From Parabacteroides distasonis ATCC 8503 (GTDB lineage Bacteria; Bacteroidota; Bacteroidia; Bacteroidales; Tannerellaceae), in the NCBI RefSeq assembly GCF_000012845.1, contig NC_009615.1, positions 3,660,501-3,724,500 of the forward strand: a stretch of DNA of 64,000 nt. The letters are read 5' to 3'. This document shows positions 18,193-25,998 of this stretch, piece by piece. The translations under genes and the position numbers were made by a program. The notes under the pieces were generated by a model. That model was given only the letters and a program-made list of their open reading frames with translations. It was not told the origin of the DNA and ran no database searches. Every line of letters starts with the position of its first letter. Position 1 is the first letter of the stretch.

Positions 18193-20469
18193 ATGAAAAG
18201 GTTAACGACTTTTATCGCTGGTGCGGCCGTTGCCGCTACCTTAGGTGGATGCCAGCAACCCGCTGTAAGCGGTTGGAAAAGCTTCAGCGGCGACAAAAAT
18301 ATTGAACGCCGTGTAGATTCTGTGCTCCAATTAATGACCTTGGAGGAAAAGGTGGGGCAGATGGCCCAATACTCCTGTAACTGGGATGTGACCGGCCCGG
18401 TTATGACGGGGGATTATGAGACTTTGCTGAAACAAGGTCTTGTAGGAAGCTTGTTTAATGTATATACGGTAGATGGCGTACGTAAAATGCAAGAGATGGC
18501 TCTGTCCGAGAGCCGTTTGAAGATACCCGTATTGTTTGGTTATGATGTCGTGCACGGCTATCGTACGATTTTCCCGATGCCGTTGGCGGAATCCTGCTCT
18601 TGGGATTTGGAGCGGATGCGTAAAAGCGCGGCGATCGCGGCGGATGAGGCGAGCGCTTCCGGTATCGCTTGGACGTTCGCCCCGATGGTGGATATCTCCC
18701 GGGATGCCCGTTGGGGACGTGTAATGGAAGGTGCCGGTGAGGACCCGTATTTGGGAAGCTTGATTGCGAAGGTCCGTGTCGAGGGTTTCCAAGGAGGAAA
18801 CGATTGGCGTTCGTTGGCCGACGTAAATACGGTCTTGGCTTGTTGCAAGCACTTTGCCGCTTATGGGGCCGCTGAGGCCGGACGTGATTATAATACGTCT
18901 GAGTTGTCGCAAAATACATTGATGAATTATTATATGCCGCCTTATTTAGCGGCTAAGGAAGCGGGAGTCGCTACGTTCATGGCCTCCTTCAATGAGATCA
19001 ACGGAGTGCCCAGCACGGGTAATAAATGGTTGATGACCGACCTGTTACGTAAGGACTGGGGCTTCAATGGTTTCGTGGTTACCGATTATACCGGTATCAA
19101 TGAGATGGTAGCCCATAGTATCGTGCGAAATGATAAGGAGGCGGGAGAACTGGCCGCGAACGCTGGCATCGATATGGATATGACAGGGGGTATTTATAGT
19201 CAACATCTTGTACAATCCGTGAAAGAGGGTAAAGTCTCGGAAGAGAATATCGACCGTGCCGTGGCGAGCATCTTGGAAATGAAGTTCCTCTTGGGTTTGT
19301 TCGATGATCCATATCGTTACTTGGACAATGAGCGTGAGAAGAATACGATCATGAAGCCGGAGTTCTTGCAAGAAGCTCGTGAGACTTCCGCTCGCTCGAT
19401 CGTCCTTTTGAAGAATGATAATAACTTCTTCCCGATCTCGAAGGATAAGAATATTACGGTAGCCTTGATCGGCCCGATGGTAAAAGATAAGATCAACCAG
19501 AATGGCGAGTGGGCCGGCCGGGGTGAGCGTGAGGAGAGTATCTCTTTGTTCGAGGGTCTGACCGAGAAATATGCCGGTACGAACGTGAAGTTCATTTATG
19601 CCGAGGGATGTGATCTCTTGACTGATGATTCATCTAAATTCGCTGAGGCGATCGCTACGGCTCGCCGTGCGGATATCGTATTGGCGGCTATGGGCGAGGA
19701 TTTCAACTGGAGTGGCGAGGCGGCTTGCCGTACGGACTTGAAATTGCCGGGCGCTCAACAAGCCTTGTTGAAAGAATTGAAAAAGACGGGTAAACCTCTT
19801 GGTTTGATCTTGGTGAACGGACGTCCTTTGGATCTTTCTTGGGAGGATCAGCATGTCGACGGTATCTTGGAGGCTTGGTATCTGGGTACGATGGCAGGTC
19901 ATGGTATGGCCGATGTGATCAGTGGCGATTATAATCCGTCCGCTCGCCTGACGATGTCTTTCCCTCGTACGGTAGGTCAATTGCCTCTGTATTACAACCA
20001 GAAACCGACAGGCCGCCCGGTTCCTCCGGAAGCTCCGGATACGGATTATAAATCCAGATATATGGATGTGCCTAACACACCGTTGTACCCGTTCGGTTAT
20101 GGCTTGAGCTATACGACTTTCGCCGTGAACTCTATGAAGCTGGATCAGAACTCTTTCACGAAAGGGGGCAAGATCACGGTAACGGCTGAGGTAGAGAATA
20201 CGGGTAAGGTGGATGGCGAGACGGTCGTCCAGATGTATATCCGCGACTTGGCGGGTAGCGTGACCCGTCCGGTTAAAGAGCTAAAAGGTTTCGAGAAGGT
20301 GGCTTTGAAAGCGGGCGAGAAGAAGCAAGTCTCTTTCACGATTGACGAAGCTTTGCTGGCTTTCTATGGTATCGATATGCAGAAGAAAGCCGAGCCGGGT
20401 GATTTCACGGTTTGGGTAGGCTTGAATTCTGCCGACGAGACGAATCAGTCTTCTTTCTCTCTGCGGTAA
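18193..20469 (+). CDS. GH3 beta-glucosidase, lipoprotein, copy 2
   Basis: Second GH3 enzyme of the operon, 758 aa. ATG 18193 gives MKRLTTFIAGAAVAATLGGC with lipobox LGGC, so it is a lipoprotein, unlike copy 1. An upstream ATG at 18166 overlaps the previous gene and would bury the signal. Domains as in copy 1: TIM barrel with LFGYDVVHGYRTIFPMPLA and nucleophile motif VVTDYTGINEM (D298), alpha/beta sandwich with MGEDFNWSGEAACRTDLKLP, C-terminal Fn3-like domain (GETVVQMYIRDLAGSVTRP). The two GH3 proteins clearly share ancestry but differ in anchoring, which suggests a division of labour between membrane surface and free periplasm, or between chain lengths. Confidence 0.92.
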   Translation: MKRLTTFIAGAAVAATLGGCQQPAVSGWKSFSGDKNIERRVDSVLQLMTLEEKVGQMAQYSCNWDVTGPVMTGDYETLLKQGLVGSLFNVYTVDGVRKMQEMALSESRLKIPVLFGYDVVHGYRTIFPMPLAESCSWDLERMRKSAAIAADEASASGIAWTFAPMVDISRDARWGRVMEGAGEDPYLGSLIAKVRVEGFQGGNDWRSLADVNTVLACCKHFAAYGAAEAGRDYNTSELSQNTLMNYYMPPYLAAKEAGVATFMASFNEINGVPSTGNKWLMTDLLRKDWGFNGFVVTDYTGINEMVAHSIVRNDKEAGELAANAGIDMDMTGGIYSQHLVQSVKEGKVSEENIDRAVASILEMKFLLGLFDDPYRYLDNEREKNTIMKPEFLQEARETSARSIVLLKNDNNFFPISKDKNITVALIGPMVKDKINQNGEWAGRGEREESISLFEGLTEKYAGTNVKFIYAEGCDLLTDDSSKFAEAIATARRADIVLAAMGEDFNWSGEAACRTDLKLPGAQQALLKELKKTGKPLGLILVNGRPLDLSWEDQHVDGILEAWYLGTMAGHGMADVISGDYNPSARLTMSFPRTVGQLPLYYNQKPTGRPVPPEAPDTDYKSRYMDVPNTPLYPFGYGLSYTTFAVNSMKLDQNSFTKGGKITVTAEVENTGKVDGETVVQMYIRDLAGSVTRPVKELKGFEKVALKAGEKKQVSFTIDEALLAFYGIDMQKKAEPGDFTVWVGLNSADETNQSSFSLR

Positions 20470-20487
20470 AAATTAATACATATCAAC

Positions 20488-22281
20488 ATGAAACTATTAT
20501 CAAAATATATCTTTTCGGCTTTGTTCTTGGCTGCTTCCGGAGGTTCCGCCACCGCTCAATCCATGCGGGCGAATACGTATTGTAATCCGCTTAATGTGGA
20601 TTATACGTATATGATTTATAACTCATCGAACAATCTGTCTTACCGTTCGGGTGCGGACCCCGCTGTCGTAGAATTCCGGGGCGAGTATTATATGTTCGTA
20701 ACCCGTTCGCATGGCTACTGGCATTCGAAAGATTTGTTGAACTGGGATTTTATCACTCCCGGTAAAAACTGGTATCCTCAGGGTTCCAACGCTCCCGCCG
20801 CTCATAATTATAAGGATTCCGTGCTTTATGTGATGGGTGATCCGTCCGGCTCCATGAGCGTTCTTTATACCGATGATCCGAAATCCGGTAATTGGAACGC
20901 TACTCCTGCTATACTCCACGACCTACAAGACCCGGATTTATTCATCGATGATGACGGACAAGCTTATTTATTTTGGGGCTCTTCCAATGTTTATCCGCTT
21001 CGGGGCAAGAAACTGAATAAGGATGACCGTTTCTTGATCGAGGGCGAGACGGTCGAGCTTTTCGGCTTGGATATGCCGAAGCACGGCTGGGAACGTTTTG
21101 GCGAGAACCATACCGATACGGTATTGGGGGGCTATATGGAAGGTGCTTGGCTGACCAAGCACGACGGTAAATATTATATGCAGTATGCCGCCCCCGGTAC
21201 GGAATTCAACGTATATGCCGATGGTGTTTATGTGGCGGACTCCCCATTAGGTCCGTATAAATACCAATCGCATAACCCGGTAAGCTATAAGCCCGGTGGT
21301 TTCATGAATGGTGCCGGACACGGAAGTACCTTGGTGGGGCCGGGTGGCAACTATTGGCATTTCGCCTCTATGTCTCTCTCGGCTACGGTGAATTGGGAGC
21401 GTCGCCTCTGCATGTATCCTACTTTCTTCGATAAGGAGGGCATTATGTATTGTGATAATAACTTCGGTGATTATCCGCATTACGCTCCCGCCGAGCCGGG
21501 AAAGAAAGGAGAGTTTACGGGGTGGATGTTGCTTTCTTATAAAAAGCCGGTGAAAGCTTCCTCGTATGCGGAGGGTTCCGCTCCCGCCGCGCAAGGATTC
21601 ACGGAATCGAACCGTCCCAAGACTTCCGCCAATTTCCTTCCGGCCAACTTGACGGATGAGGAATGTAAGACATTCTGGATGGCTCGCACGAATGGAGATA
21701 CCGAATGGGTAGAGATCGATCTGGAGGCTCCCGCTATGGTATATGCCGTGCAAGTGAATTATCATGATCATCAATCGAATATGTATGGACGTATTCCCGG
21801 TTTACGCCACCGTTATGCGGTGGAAGGCTCTTTGGACGGGCAGGATTGGGTAACGTTGGTGGATCGCCGGAATAATTATAAGGATGTCCCGAATGACTAC
21901 GTACAAGTGGATAATCCGGCTCGTGTCCGTTATGTCCGTTATAAGAATATAGAGGTCCCGACGCCTCATCTGGCGATCTCGGACTTGCGTGTGTTCGGTA
22001 TCGGTGAGGGCAAGAAACCTGCGACGGTGAAGAACTTCAAGGTCGTTCGCCAAGCGGATCGCCGTGACGCTATGATCACTTGGGACGCTGTCAAAAACAG
22101 CCAAGGCTACAACATCCGTTGGGGCATCGCTCCCGATAAACTATACAACTCATGGCTCCTATACGGAAAGAATGAATTACTTTTAAAGAGTCTGTCCACC
22201 GACCAGCCTTATTATTTCACCATCGAGGCATTCAACGAGAACGGTGTATCAGAAGCGACAAAAATACAGGAAGCCCAATAA
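20488..22281 (+). CDS. GH43-like beta-propeller glycosidase with discoidin and Fn3 domains (copy 2)
   Basis: Last gene of the PUL enzyme run. Signal peptide MKLLSKYIFSALFLAASGGS, then the propeller (~28-350) with YRSGADPAVVEFRGEYYMFV, DPDLFIDDDGQAYLFWGSS and EGAWLTKHDGKYYMQYAAPG. The two Asp and the Glu of these motifs match GH43 catalytic positions. An F5/8-type C domain (~390-510) and an Fn3 domain (~515-597, DAMITWDAVKNSQGYNIRWG) follow. It shares long stretches with the copy at 12410-14506 (TEF.VYADGVYV, HNP.SYKPGGF, GAGHG.T, PDKLYNS) but lacks that copy's N-terminal domain. Both copies end the same way, so they arose by duplication. GH43 enzymes usually act on arabinose, xylose or galactose, so the presence of two in a beta-1,2-glucan-type locus is unexplained. 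Confidence 0.82.
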   Translation: MKLLSKYIFSALFLAASGGSATAQSMRANTYCNPLNVDYTYMIYNSSNNLSYRSGADPAVVEFRGEYYMFVTRSHGYWHSKDLLNWDFITPGKNWYPQGSNAPAAHNYKDSVLYVMGDPSGSMSVLYTDDPKSGNWNATPAILHDLQDPDLFIDDDGQAYLFWGSSNVYPLRGKKLNKDDRFLIEGETVELFGLDMPKHGWERFGENHTDTVLGGYMEGAWLTKHDGKYYMQYAAPGTEFNVYADGVYVADSPLGPYKYQSHNPVSYKPGGFMNGAGHGSTLVGPGGNYWHFASMSLSATVNWERRLCMYPTFFDKEGIMYCDNNFGDYPHYAPAEPGKKGEFTGWMLLSYKKPVKASSYAEGSAPAAQGFTESNRPKTSANFLPANLTDEECKTFWMARTNGDTEWVEIDLEAPAMVYAVQVNYHDHQSNMYGRIPGLRHRYAVEGSLDGQDWVTLVDRRNNYKDVPNDYVQVDNPARVRYVRYKNIEVPTPHLAISDLRVFGIGEGKKPATVKNFKVVRQADRRDAMITWDAVKNSQGYNIRWGIAPDKLYNSWLLYGKNELLLKSLSTDQPYYFTIEAFNENGVSEATKIQEAQ

Positions 22282-22301
22282 TCTTCCGGTATCATTTTCA
22301 A

Positions 22302-22345
22302 ATGTATTTTGTAGAGATAGGACAATCTGTCTCTACAAAATACAT
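22302..22345. repeat. GTAGAGA palindrome, copy 1, 3' end of the PUL
   Basis: ATGTATTTTGTAGAGA (22302-22317) and TCTCTACAAAATACAT (22330-22345) form a perfect 16-bp stem with a 12-nt loop, 20 bases after the last PUL gene. The inner GTAGAGA/TCTCTAC ends are shared with the palindromes at 24391 and 25956. It may terminate the PUL transcript, and the converging DUF2442 gene from the other side. Confidence 0.7.
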
Positions 22346-22356
22346 ACAATATTCGA

Positions 22357-22638
22357 TTATTTACTTACTAACGGGTATTTATCTGGATTTGCTATGATAG
22401 ACAAGCTCAAATCTACATCTAAAGCATCCCAACGAATCCGCTCACGTCCTAATAGTTGGACATTAAACACGTCATCTACGGCAGCACGTTTGAACCATGG
22501 GAATTTGTCGTAAGGTAAATAATATTCCCGATCCTTTACCCACAATATTAAGCCATTGCGGGAAATATGTGTTACCTCAGCTCTATTATTTGCCGAAGTG
22601 GTTGTTCCATTTGTCTTTGATAACTCGCTCATGTTCAA
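22357..22638 (-). CDS. DUF2442 family protein
   Basis: Small cytoplasmic protein of 93 aa. The central and C-terminal parts (LWVKDREYYLPYDKFPWFKRA, then RIRWDALDVDLSLSIIANP) match the DUF2442 pattern, in which a short beta-rich domain ends in a W-x-x-LDVDLS motif. Some DUF2442 genes sit next to toxin-like DUF4160 genes; no such partner is visible here. The first ~17 residues are Ser/Thr/Asn-rich and probably disordered, so the true start could be somewhat later. It is divergent from the esterase gene at 22819. Confidence 0.7.
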   Translation of the reverse strand: MNMSELSKTNGTTTSANNRAEVTHISRNGLILWVKDREYYLPYDKFPWFKRAAVDDVFNVQLLGRERIRWDALDVDLSLSIIANPDKYPLVSK

Positions 22639-22761
22639 TTATTGTTTGAATTAATCAAATCCATTTATTAGTATAGCCTTTGGACTCATATCCTATATCC
22701 TTATTATTGCAAAAGTAATTTTAATCTTGATATTATACAACGCCTTAACAGACTATTTAAT

Positions 22762-22769
22762 TATATTTG
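22762..22769 (+). promoter_or_regulatory. -7 box (TATATTTG) of the esterase gene
   Basis: Exact TAnnTTTG match in the AT-rich divergent region between DUF2442 and the esterase, about 50 bases before the coding start. No clear -33 element. Confidence 0.5.
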
Positions 22770-22818
22770 CGGAAGTTATCGATCTAAGTAGATAGTATTT
22801 ACATTTGAATATATGATT

Positions 22819-23610
22819 ATGAAAACACTTAGAAGTATTTTTTTTCTGTCTCTTTGCCTTCTTCTCTCCGTTGCTGGATATGCTGGTGATAAGGCTAGTT
22901 TTTTGAAAAAGCAGTTTACGGCTCGTGATGGTTATCAATTGAATTATCGGGTTCTGTATCCCCGAGATTATAATCCGGCGCAGAAATACCCGGTAATCCT
23001 GTTCCTGCACGGAGCGGGCGAACGAGGGTCGGATAATGAGGCCCAATTAATACATGGTGGCGATATGTTCGCTTCTTTCGAGAATCAAACCAAATATCCG
23101 GCTATCATTATAGCGCCTCAATGCCCGGCCGAGAAGACTTGGTCTGAATATAAGGGATTGAACGCCGGAAAAGAAGGAAAGCGTTTCTATCCGTTGAATG
23201 CTCCGGCCACACAATCGATGGCCGCCGTCAAGGAATTATTGGATAGTTATATAGCGGAAGGTAAGGTCGATACGAAACGCATTTACGTAACCGGCCTATC
23301 AATGGGAGGTATGGGCACGTTCGATATCGTGATGCGTTACCCGAACCTGTTTGCCGCTGCCACCCCGATCTGTGGTGGAGCAAATTTGCAACGTTTGGCA
23401 AACTTTAAGGGCAAGACGGCTTTCAGTATTTATCATGGCGGCTCCGATAGCGTAGTCGATGTACAATTCTCCCGTGACGCTAATGAAGCATTGAAGAAAG
23501 CAGGAGCTGATGTCCGTTATAAGGAATTTCCCGGTGTAGACCATAACAGTTGGGATAACGCTTTCGCCGAACCGGATTATCTGGCTTGGATGTTCCAGCA
23601 TAGCTTGTAA
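22819..23610 (+). CDS. Secreted alpha/beta-hydrolase (prolyl-oligopeptidase/esterase type)
   Basis: Periplasmic esterase or peptidase-like hydrolase, 263 aa. Signal peptide MKTLRSIFFLSLCLLLSVAGYAG. Fold markers: oxyanion-side motif PVILFLHGAGERGSDNEAQL, nucleophile elbow GLSMGGMGTF, acid in IYHGGSDSVVDV and catalytic His in FPGVDHNSW. This layout is shared with dienelactone-hydrolase-like and poly(3-hydroxybutyrate) depolymerase-like proteins, which in Bacteroidota often remove acyl groups from polysaccharides. It stands alone, with its own -7 box and no co-directional partner. I chose the second ATG (22819) because it gives the standard signal peptide; 22813 adds two residues. Confidence 0.8.
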   Translation: MKTLRSIFFLSLCLLLSVAGYAGDKASFLKKQFTARDGYQLNYRVLYPRDYNPAQKYPVILFLHGAGERGSDNEAQLIHGGDMFASFENQTKYPAIIIAPQCPAEKTWSEYKGLNAGKEGKRFYPLNAPATQSMAAVKELLDSYIAEGKVDTKRIYVTGLSMGGMGTFDIVMRYPNLFAAATPICGGANLQRLANFKGKTAFSIYHGGSDSVVDVQFSRDANEALKKAGADVRYKEFPGVDHNSWDNAFAEPDYLAWMFQHSL

Positions 23611-23668
23611 AAACAGAGGTATCATCTCCAGATTTTTTACTTACTAGACATTATTTATCCTTTATAGG

Positions 23669-23697
23669 TTGGATATCCGGAAAAAGAAGTATATTTG
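23669..23697 (+). promoter_or_regulatory. Promoter of the structured RNA
   Basis: TATATTTG at 23690-23697 is an exact -7 box, and TTG at 23669-23671 lies 18 bp upstream as a possible -33. Transcription would start near 23701, just where the closing stem of the RNA begins. Confidence 0.75.
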
Positions 23698-23700
23698 CAA

Positions 23701-23879
23701 TGCTAAACATTTTAAAACCAGAAAGCAGAGTAGAATACCTGCTTCTATTCGGTTGCAGGCATTTTTTTGCCTGTAACCGATCCGATATGACGGTTCCGTA
23801 CCCCCGTGGAGTGCATTAATGTGCCTCCAGCTTTCTGGTAAAGTGTTTAGCAACGGGTCAGGCGGGACCGTTCTTTTTT
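23701..23879 (+). ncRNA. Structured ~180-nt small RNA (6S-like candidate)
   Basis: The ends close on themselves: TGCTAAACA (23701-23709) pairs with TGTTTAGCA (23844-23852), and ACCAGAAAGC (23717-23726) pairs with GCTTTCTGGT (23830-23839), separated by an A/T-rich internal loop. Inside are a hairpin around 23750-23780 (CGGTTGCAGGCA against TGCCTGTAACCG) and one near 23817-23827. A terminator follows: AACGG 23852-23856, CCGTT 23868-23872, T-run 23874-23879. There is a promoter at the exact 5' end and no reading frame. A long bulged rod with a closing helix is the shape of 6S RNA, so 6S or a Bacteroidales-specific equivalent is my best guess, but I recognise no diagnostic sequence. Existence of an RNA gene is much surer than its identity. 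Confidence 0.75.
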
Positions 23880-23903
23880 CCGCCTGCTTAATGCTAATAT
23901 ATT

Positions 23904-24359
23904 ATGGAAGCGGAAAACATTTATCCCGTAACTGAACCTGTCGGTTCAGAGCAAGACGCTCCGGTTTCGAACATGGAAATGTTGAGTGATGTATTTTTTA
24001 AGGAAGAGGCACGACGCTTGAAAGAAGCTTTCTGTTTTGAGAGAGATGCGGATGATTTCGATTATCTGAACCATCAGTTGCAAAGCGTGAAAAATCTATT
24101 GGTAGGTCTAAAACTGCCGTGGATACAAATAGCACCAATTTTGTACAGATGTATGGCCGTTTATCTGCAGCGTCCCGATCAACATGTAAGTAATATAAAA
24201 GTTCGCTACCTGTCAACGCAATTGATGGATGGGGTTTTGCTTTTATCCCAGAACGGACGGCTCATCAATGACTTGCTCACGTTTTTCGATCGCCAGATCA
24301 AGGATATTCAACGCTTGCGGGAAGAGAAGTGTGAGGAAATGGAGAATGTGAGATTGTAA
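23904..24359 (+). CDS. Conserved-looking hypothetical protein, alpha-helical
   Basis: 151 aa, no signal peptide, no transmembrane segment, acidic N-terminal tail (~1-30) and then mostly helical sequence ending in a charged helix (FFDRQIKDIQRLREEKCEEM). I do not recognise the family. It begins 24 bases after the T-run of the small RNA; an alternative hairpin (CAGGCGG 23859-23865 with CCGCCTG 23880-23886) overlaps that terminator, so read-through from the RNA promoter is a plausible way of expressing it. Codon use matches its neighbours. Confidence 0.7.
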   Translation: MEAENIYPVTEPVGSEQDAPVSNMEMLSDVFFKEEARRLKEAFCFERDADDFDYLNHQLQSVKNLLVGLKLPWIQIAPILYRCMAVYLQRPDQHVSNIKVRYLSTQLMDGVLLLSQNGRLINDLLTFFDRQIKDIQRLREEKCEEMENVRL

Positions 24360-24390
24360 GTCTATATTTGCAGCTCATACATACTTGGTT

Positions 24391-24418
24391 GTAGAGACGG
24401 GGCACGCCCCGTCTCTAC
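24391..24418. repeat. GTAGAGACGGGGC palindrome, copy 2
   Basis: GTAGAGACGGGGC (24391-24403) and its exact complement GCCCCGTCTCTAC (24406-24418) with a 2-nt AC loop, 32 bases after the hypothetical gene. The same sequence recurs at 25956-25980. It can act as a terminator hairpin, but the identical sequence elsewhere makes it a repeat family. Confidence 0.85.
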
Positions 24419-24662
24419 AATTGGATGAAAAGGCTTATGCGTGTTCCGGTTAGAATATCAATGTGACAATTTGTAAACTGAAGTCCTTGAGAATCGATTA
24501 TTTCGGGCCAAAGTACGTCTCGTCTCCTAAAAACGAAAGAAAAAAACAGCAATCGTCTATCCGCTAGTGACTTGTTGAAAAACGGCCTTTTATTCTAGCG
24601 AAATTAATTCATCCTATCTCATATCTTATGCCTTATGGCCCAGTCGTTAGGGGGCAACAATG

Positions 24663-24781
24663 CCCATTATAAGGTAGTCATATCGCCCATTATGACCATA
24701 TGTGTAGCCTATCGTGACTATATGTGTGGGTTTACGCCTGTACAGGCGTGGGTGAACGGGACTATATGTGTAATCTAACGA
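24663..24781. repeat. 22-nt-period array with central palindrome
   Basis: CCATTAT recurs at 24664 and 24687 (23 nt apart). GACCATATGTGT at 24694, GACTATATGTGT at 24716 and GACTATATGTGT at 24760 lie 22 and then 44 nt apart; the missing unit between the last two is occupied by a perfect 16-nt palindrome ACGCCTGTACAGGCGT (24734-24749). It lies in the 24360-25056 gap, which otherwise holds the palindrome at 24391, AT-rich sequence and the YitT promoter, and no credible gene. Confidence 0.65.
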
Positions 24782-25023
24782 GGGTATTCTTATCGAAAAA
24801 CGGGTCTTTTTGTGTGGAAAAGGCGTATAAATGCCTGCTTTCTCCTTCATGTTCTCGTTTATAGAGCTTTTCTAAATAAAGGTGATGTTATATAAAAGGG
24901 GTTATTACTGATAAATAGTTAACATTCCTTGGCTTTTGCTTACGTCTCTGTAAATAGGGGAAAGTGAACCATTATATTTCCGGCTAAATATAAGGTGAAG
25001 CATTTCCTATCAATAACTTTCAT

Positions 25024-25031
25024 TACCTTTG
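25024..25031 (+). promoter_or_regulatory. -7 box (TACCTTTG) of the YitT-family gene
   Basis: Exact TAnnTTTG match 26 bases before the ATG at 25057, giving a leader of about 20 nt. A weak TTTC lies near the -33 position. Confidence 0.6.
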
Positions 25032-25056
25032 CGCCCGCTAAAAATAAACAAATGAG

Positions 25057-25959
25057 ATGAAATCTACTTTATCAATTTCTTCCTTATCCAGACAAGTCCT
25101 GCTTCGGGAGACACGGGACTATTTAATGATCGCTCTTGGGATGATCCTTTACGGTATCGGATGGACCGTTTTCCTTTTGCCGAATGACATTACGACAGGT
25201 GGAGTGCCGGGTATCGCTTCCATTGTTTTCTGGGCTACGGGATTTCCCGTTCAGTACACTTACTTCCTCATTAATGCCGTCTTGCTGATGCTTGCCTTGA
25301 AAATATTAGGTTTTAAGTTCAGTATCAAGACGATCTTCGCCGTGTTTACGCTTACTTTTTTCTTGTCCCTTATCCAGGAGCTGACAGCCGGGATGCATTT
25401 ATTACAAGATCAACCGTTTATGGCATGTGTGCTGGGAGCCTCCTTCTGCGGAAGTGGTATCGGTATCGCTTTCTCCTCGAACGGTAGTACGGGTGGAACG
25501 GATATTATTGCCGCTATCATCAATAAATACCGGGATATAACGCTGGGGCGGGTCATGATGATCTGCGATATGATTATTATCACCTCCAGTTATTTCGTGC
25601 TAAAGGATTGGGAGAAAGTGGTATATGGTTTTGTAACGTTATATGTTTGTAGTTTCGTGCTGGATCAGATCGTGAACAGTGCTCGCCAGTCCGTGCAATT
25701 CTTTATCATCTCGAAGAAGTATCAAGAGATTGGTAAGGAGATTAATGCGTTGCACCGAGGGGTTACGGTGATCGATGCTACCGGGTTATATACGGGGCAA
25801 GAACAGAAGATGATGTTCGTGCTCGCTAAAAAACGGCAATCCACTACGATTTTCCGTATCATTAATGATATTGATCCGACCGCCTTTGTATCCCAAAGCG
25901 CCGTAATCGGGGTTTATGGGGAAGGATTCGATCATTTTAAACTAAAGAAATCAAAGTAG
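25057..25959 (+). CDS. YitT-family membrane protein (DUF161 + DUF2179)
   Basis: Inner-membrane protein of 300 aa with about five to six hydrophobic helices in the first ~215 residues (MIALGMILYGIGWTVFLLP, IVFWATGFPVQYTYFLINAV and others; GSTGGTDIIAAIIN is the family signature) and a soluble C-terminal DUF2179 domain (~220-295, GVTVIDATGLYTGQEQKMMF). The function of the YitT family is not established. The stop codon TAG lies inside the palindromic repeat that starts at 25956, so the repeat has landed exactly at the gene end. It converges on the M16 protease gene. Confidence 0.9.
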   Translation: MKSTLSISSLSRQVLLRETRDYLMIALGMILYGIGWTVFLLPNDITTGGVPGIASIVFWATGFPVQYTYFLINAVLLMLALKILGFKFSIKTIFAVFTLTFFLSLIQELTAGMHLLQDQPFMACVLGASFCGSGIGIAFSSNGSTGGTDIIAAIINKYRDITLGRVMMICDMIIITSSYFVLKDWEKVVYGFVTLYVCSFVLDQIVNSARQSVQFFIISKKYQEIGKEINALHRGVTVIDATGLYTGQEQKMMFVLAKKRQSTTIFRIINDIDPTAFVSQSAVIGVYGEGFDHFKLKKSK

Positions 25960-25980
25960 AGACGGGGCACGCCCCGTCTC
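25956..25980. repeat. GTAGAGACGGGGC palindrome, copy 3, between convergent genes
   Basis: GTAGAGACGGGGCACGCCCC followed by GTCTC is identical to the first 25 bases of the copy at 24391. It contains the stop codon of the YitT gene and lies 19 bases from the 3' end of the M16 gene, so it can terminate transcripts from both sides. Confidence 0.85.
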
Positions 25981-25998
25981 ATCCTCTCAAAATAGTAA

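Noticed and set aside
24647..24850. Minus-strand 67-codon frame in the repeat-rich gap
   Set aside because: It is translated periodic repeat, with no start signal and no protein-like composition.
24391..25980. Insertion sequence bounded by the two GTAGAGACGGGGC copies
   Set aside because: The 1.6 kb between them holds only the YitT gene and repeats, with no transposase; each copy is itself a palindrome.
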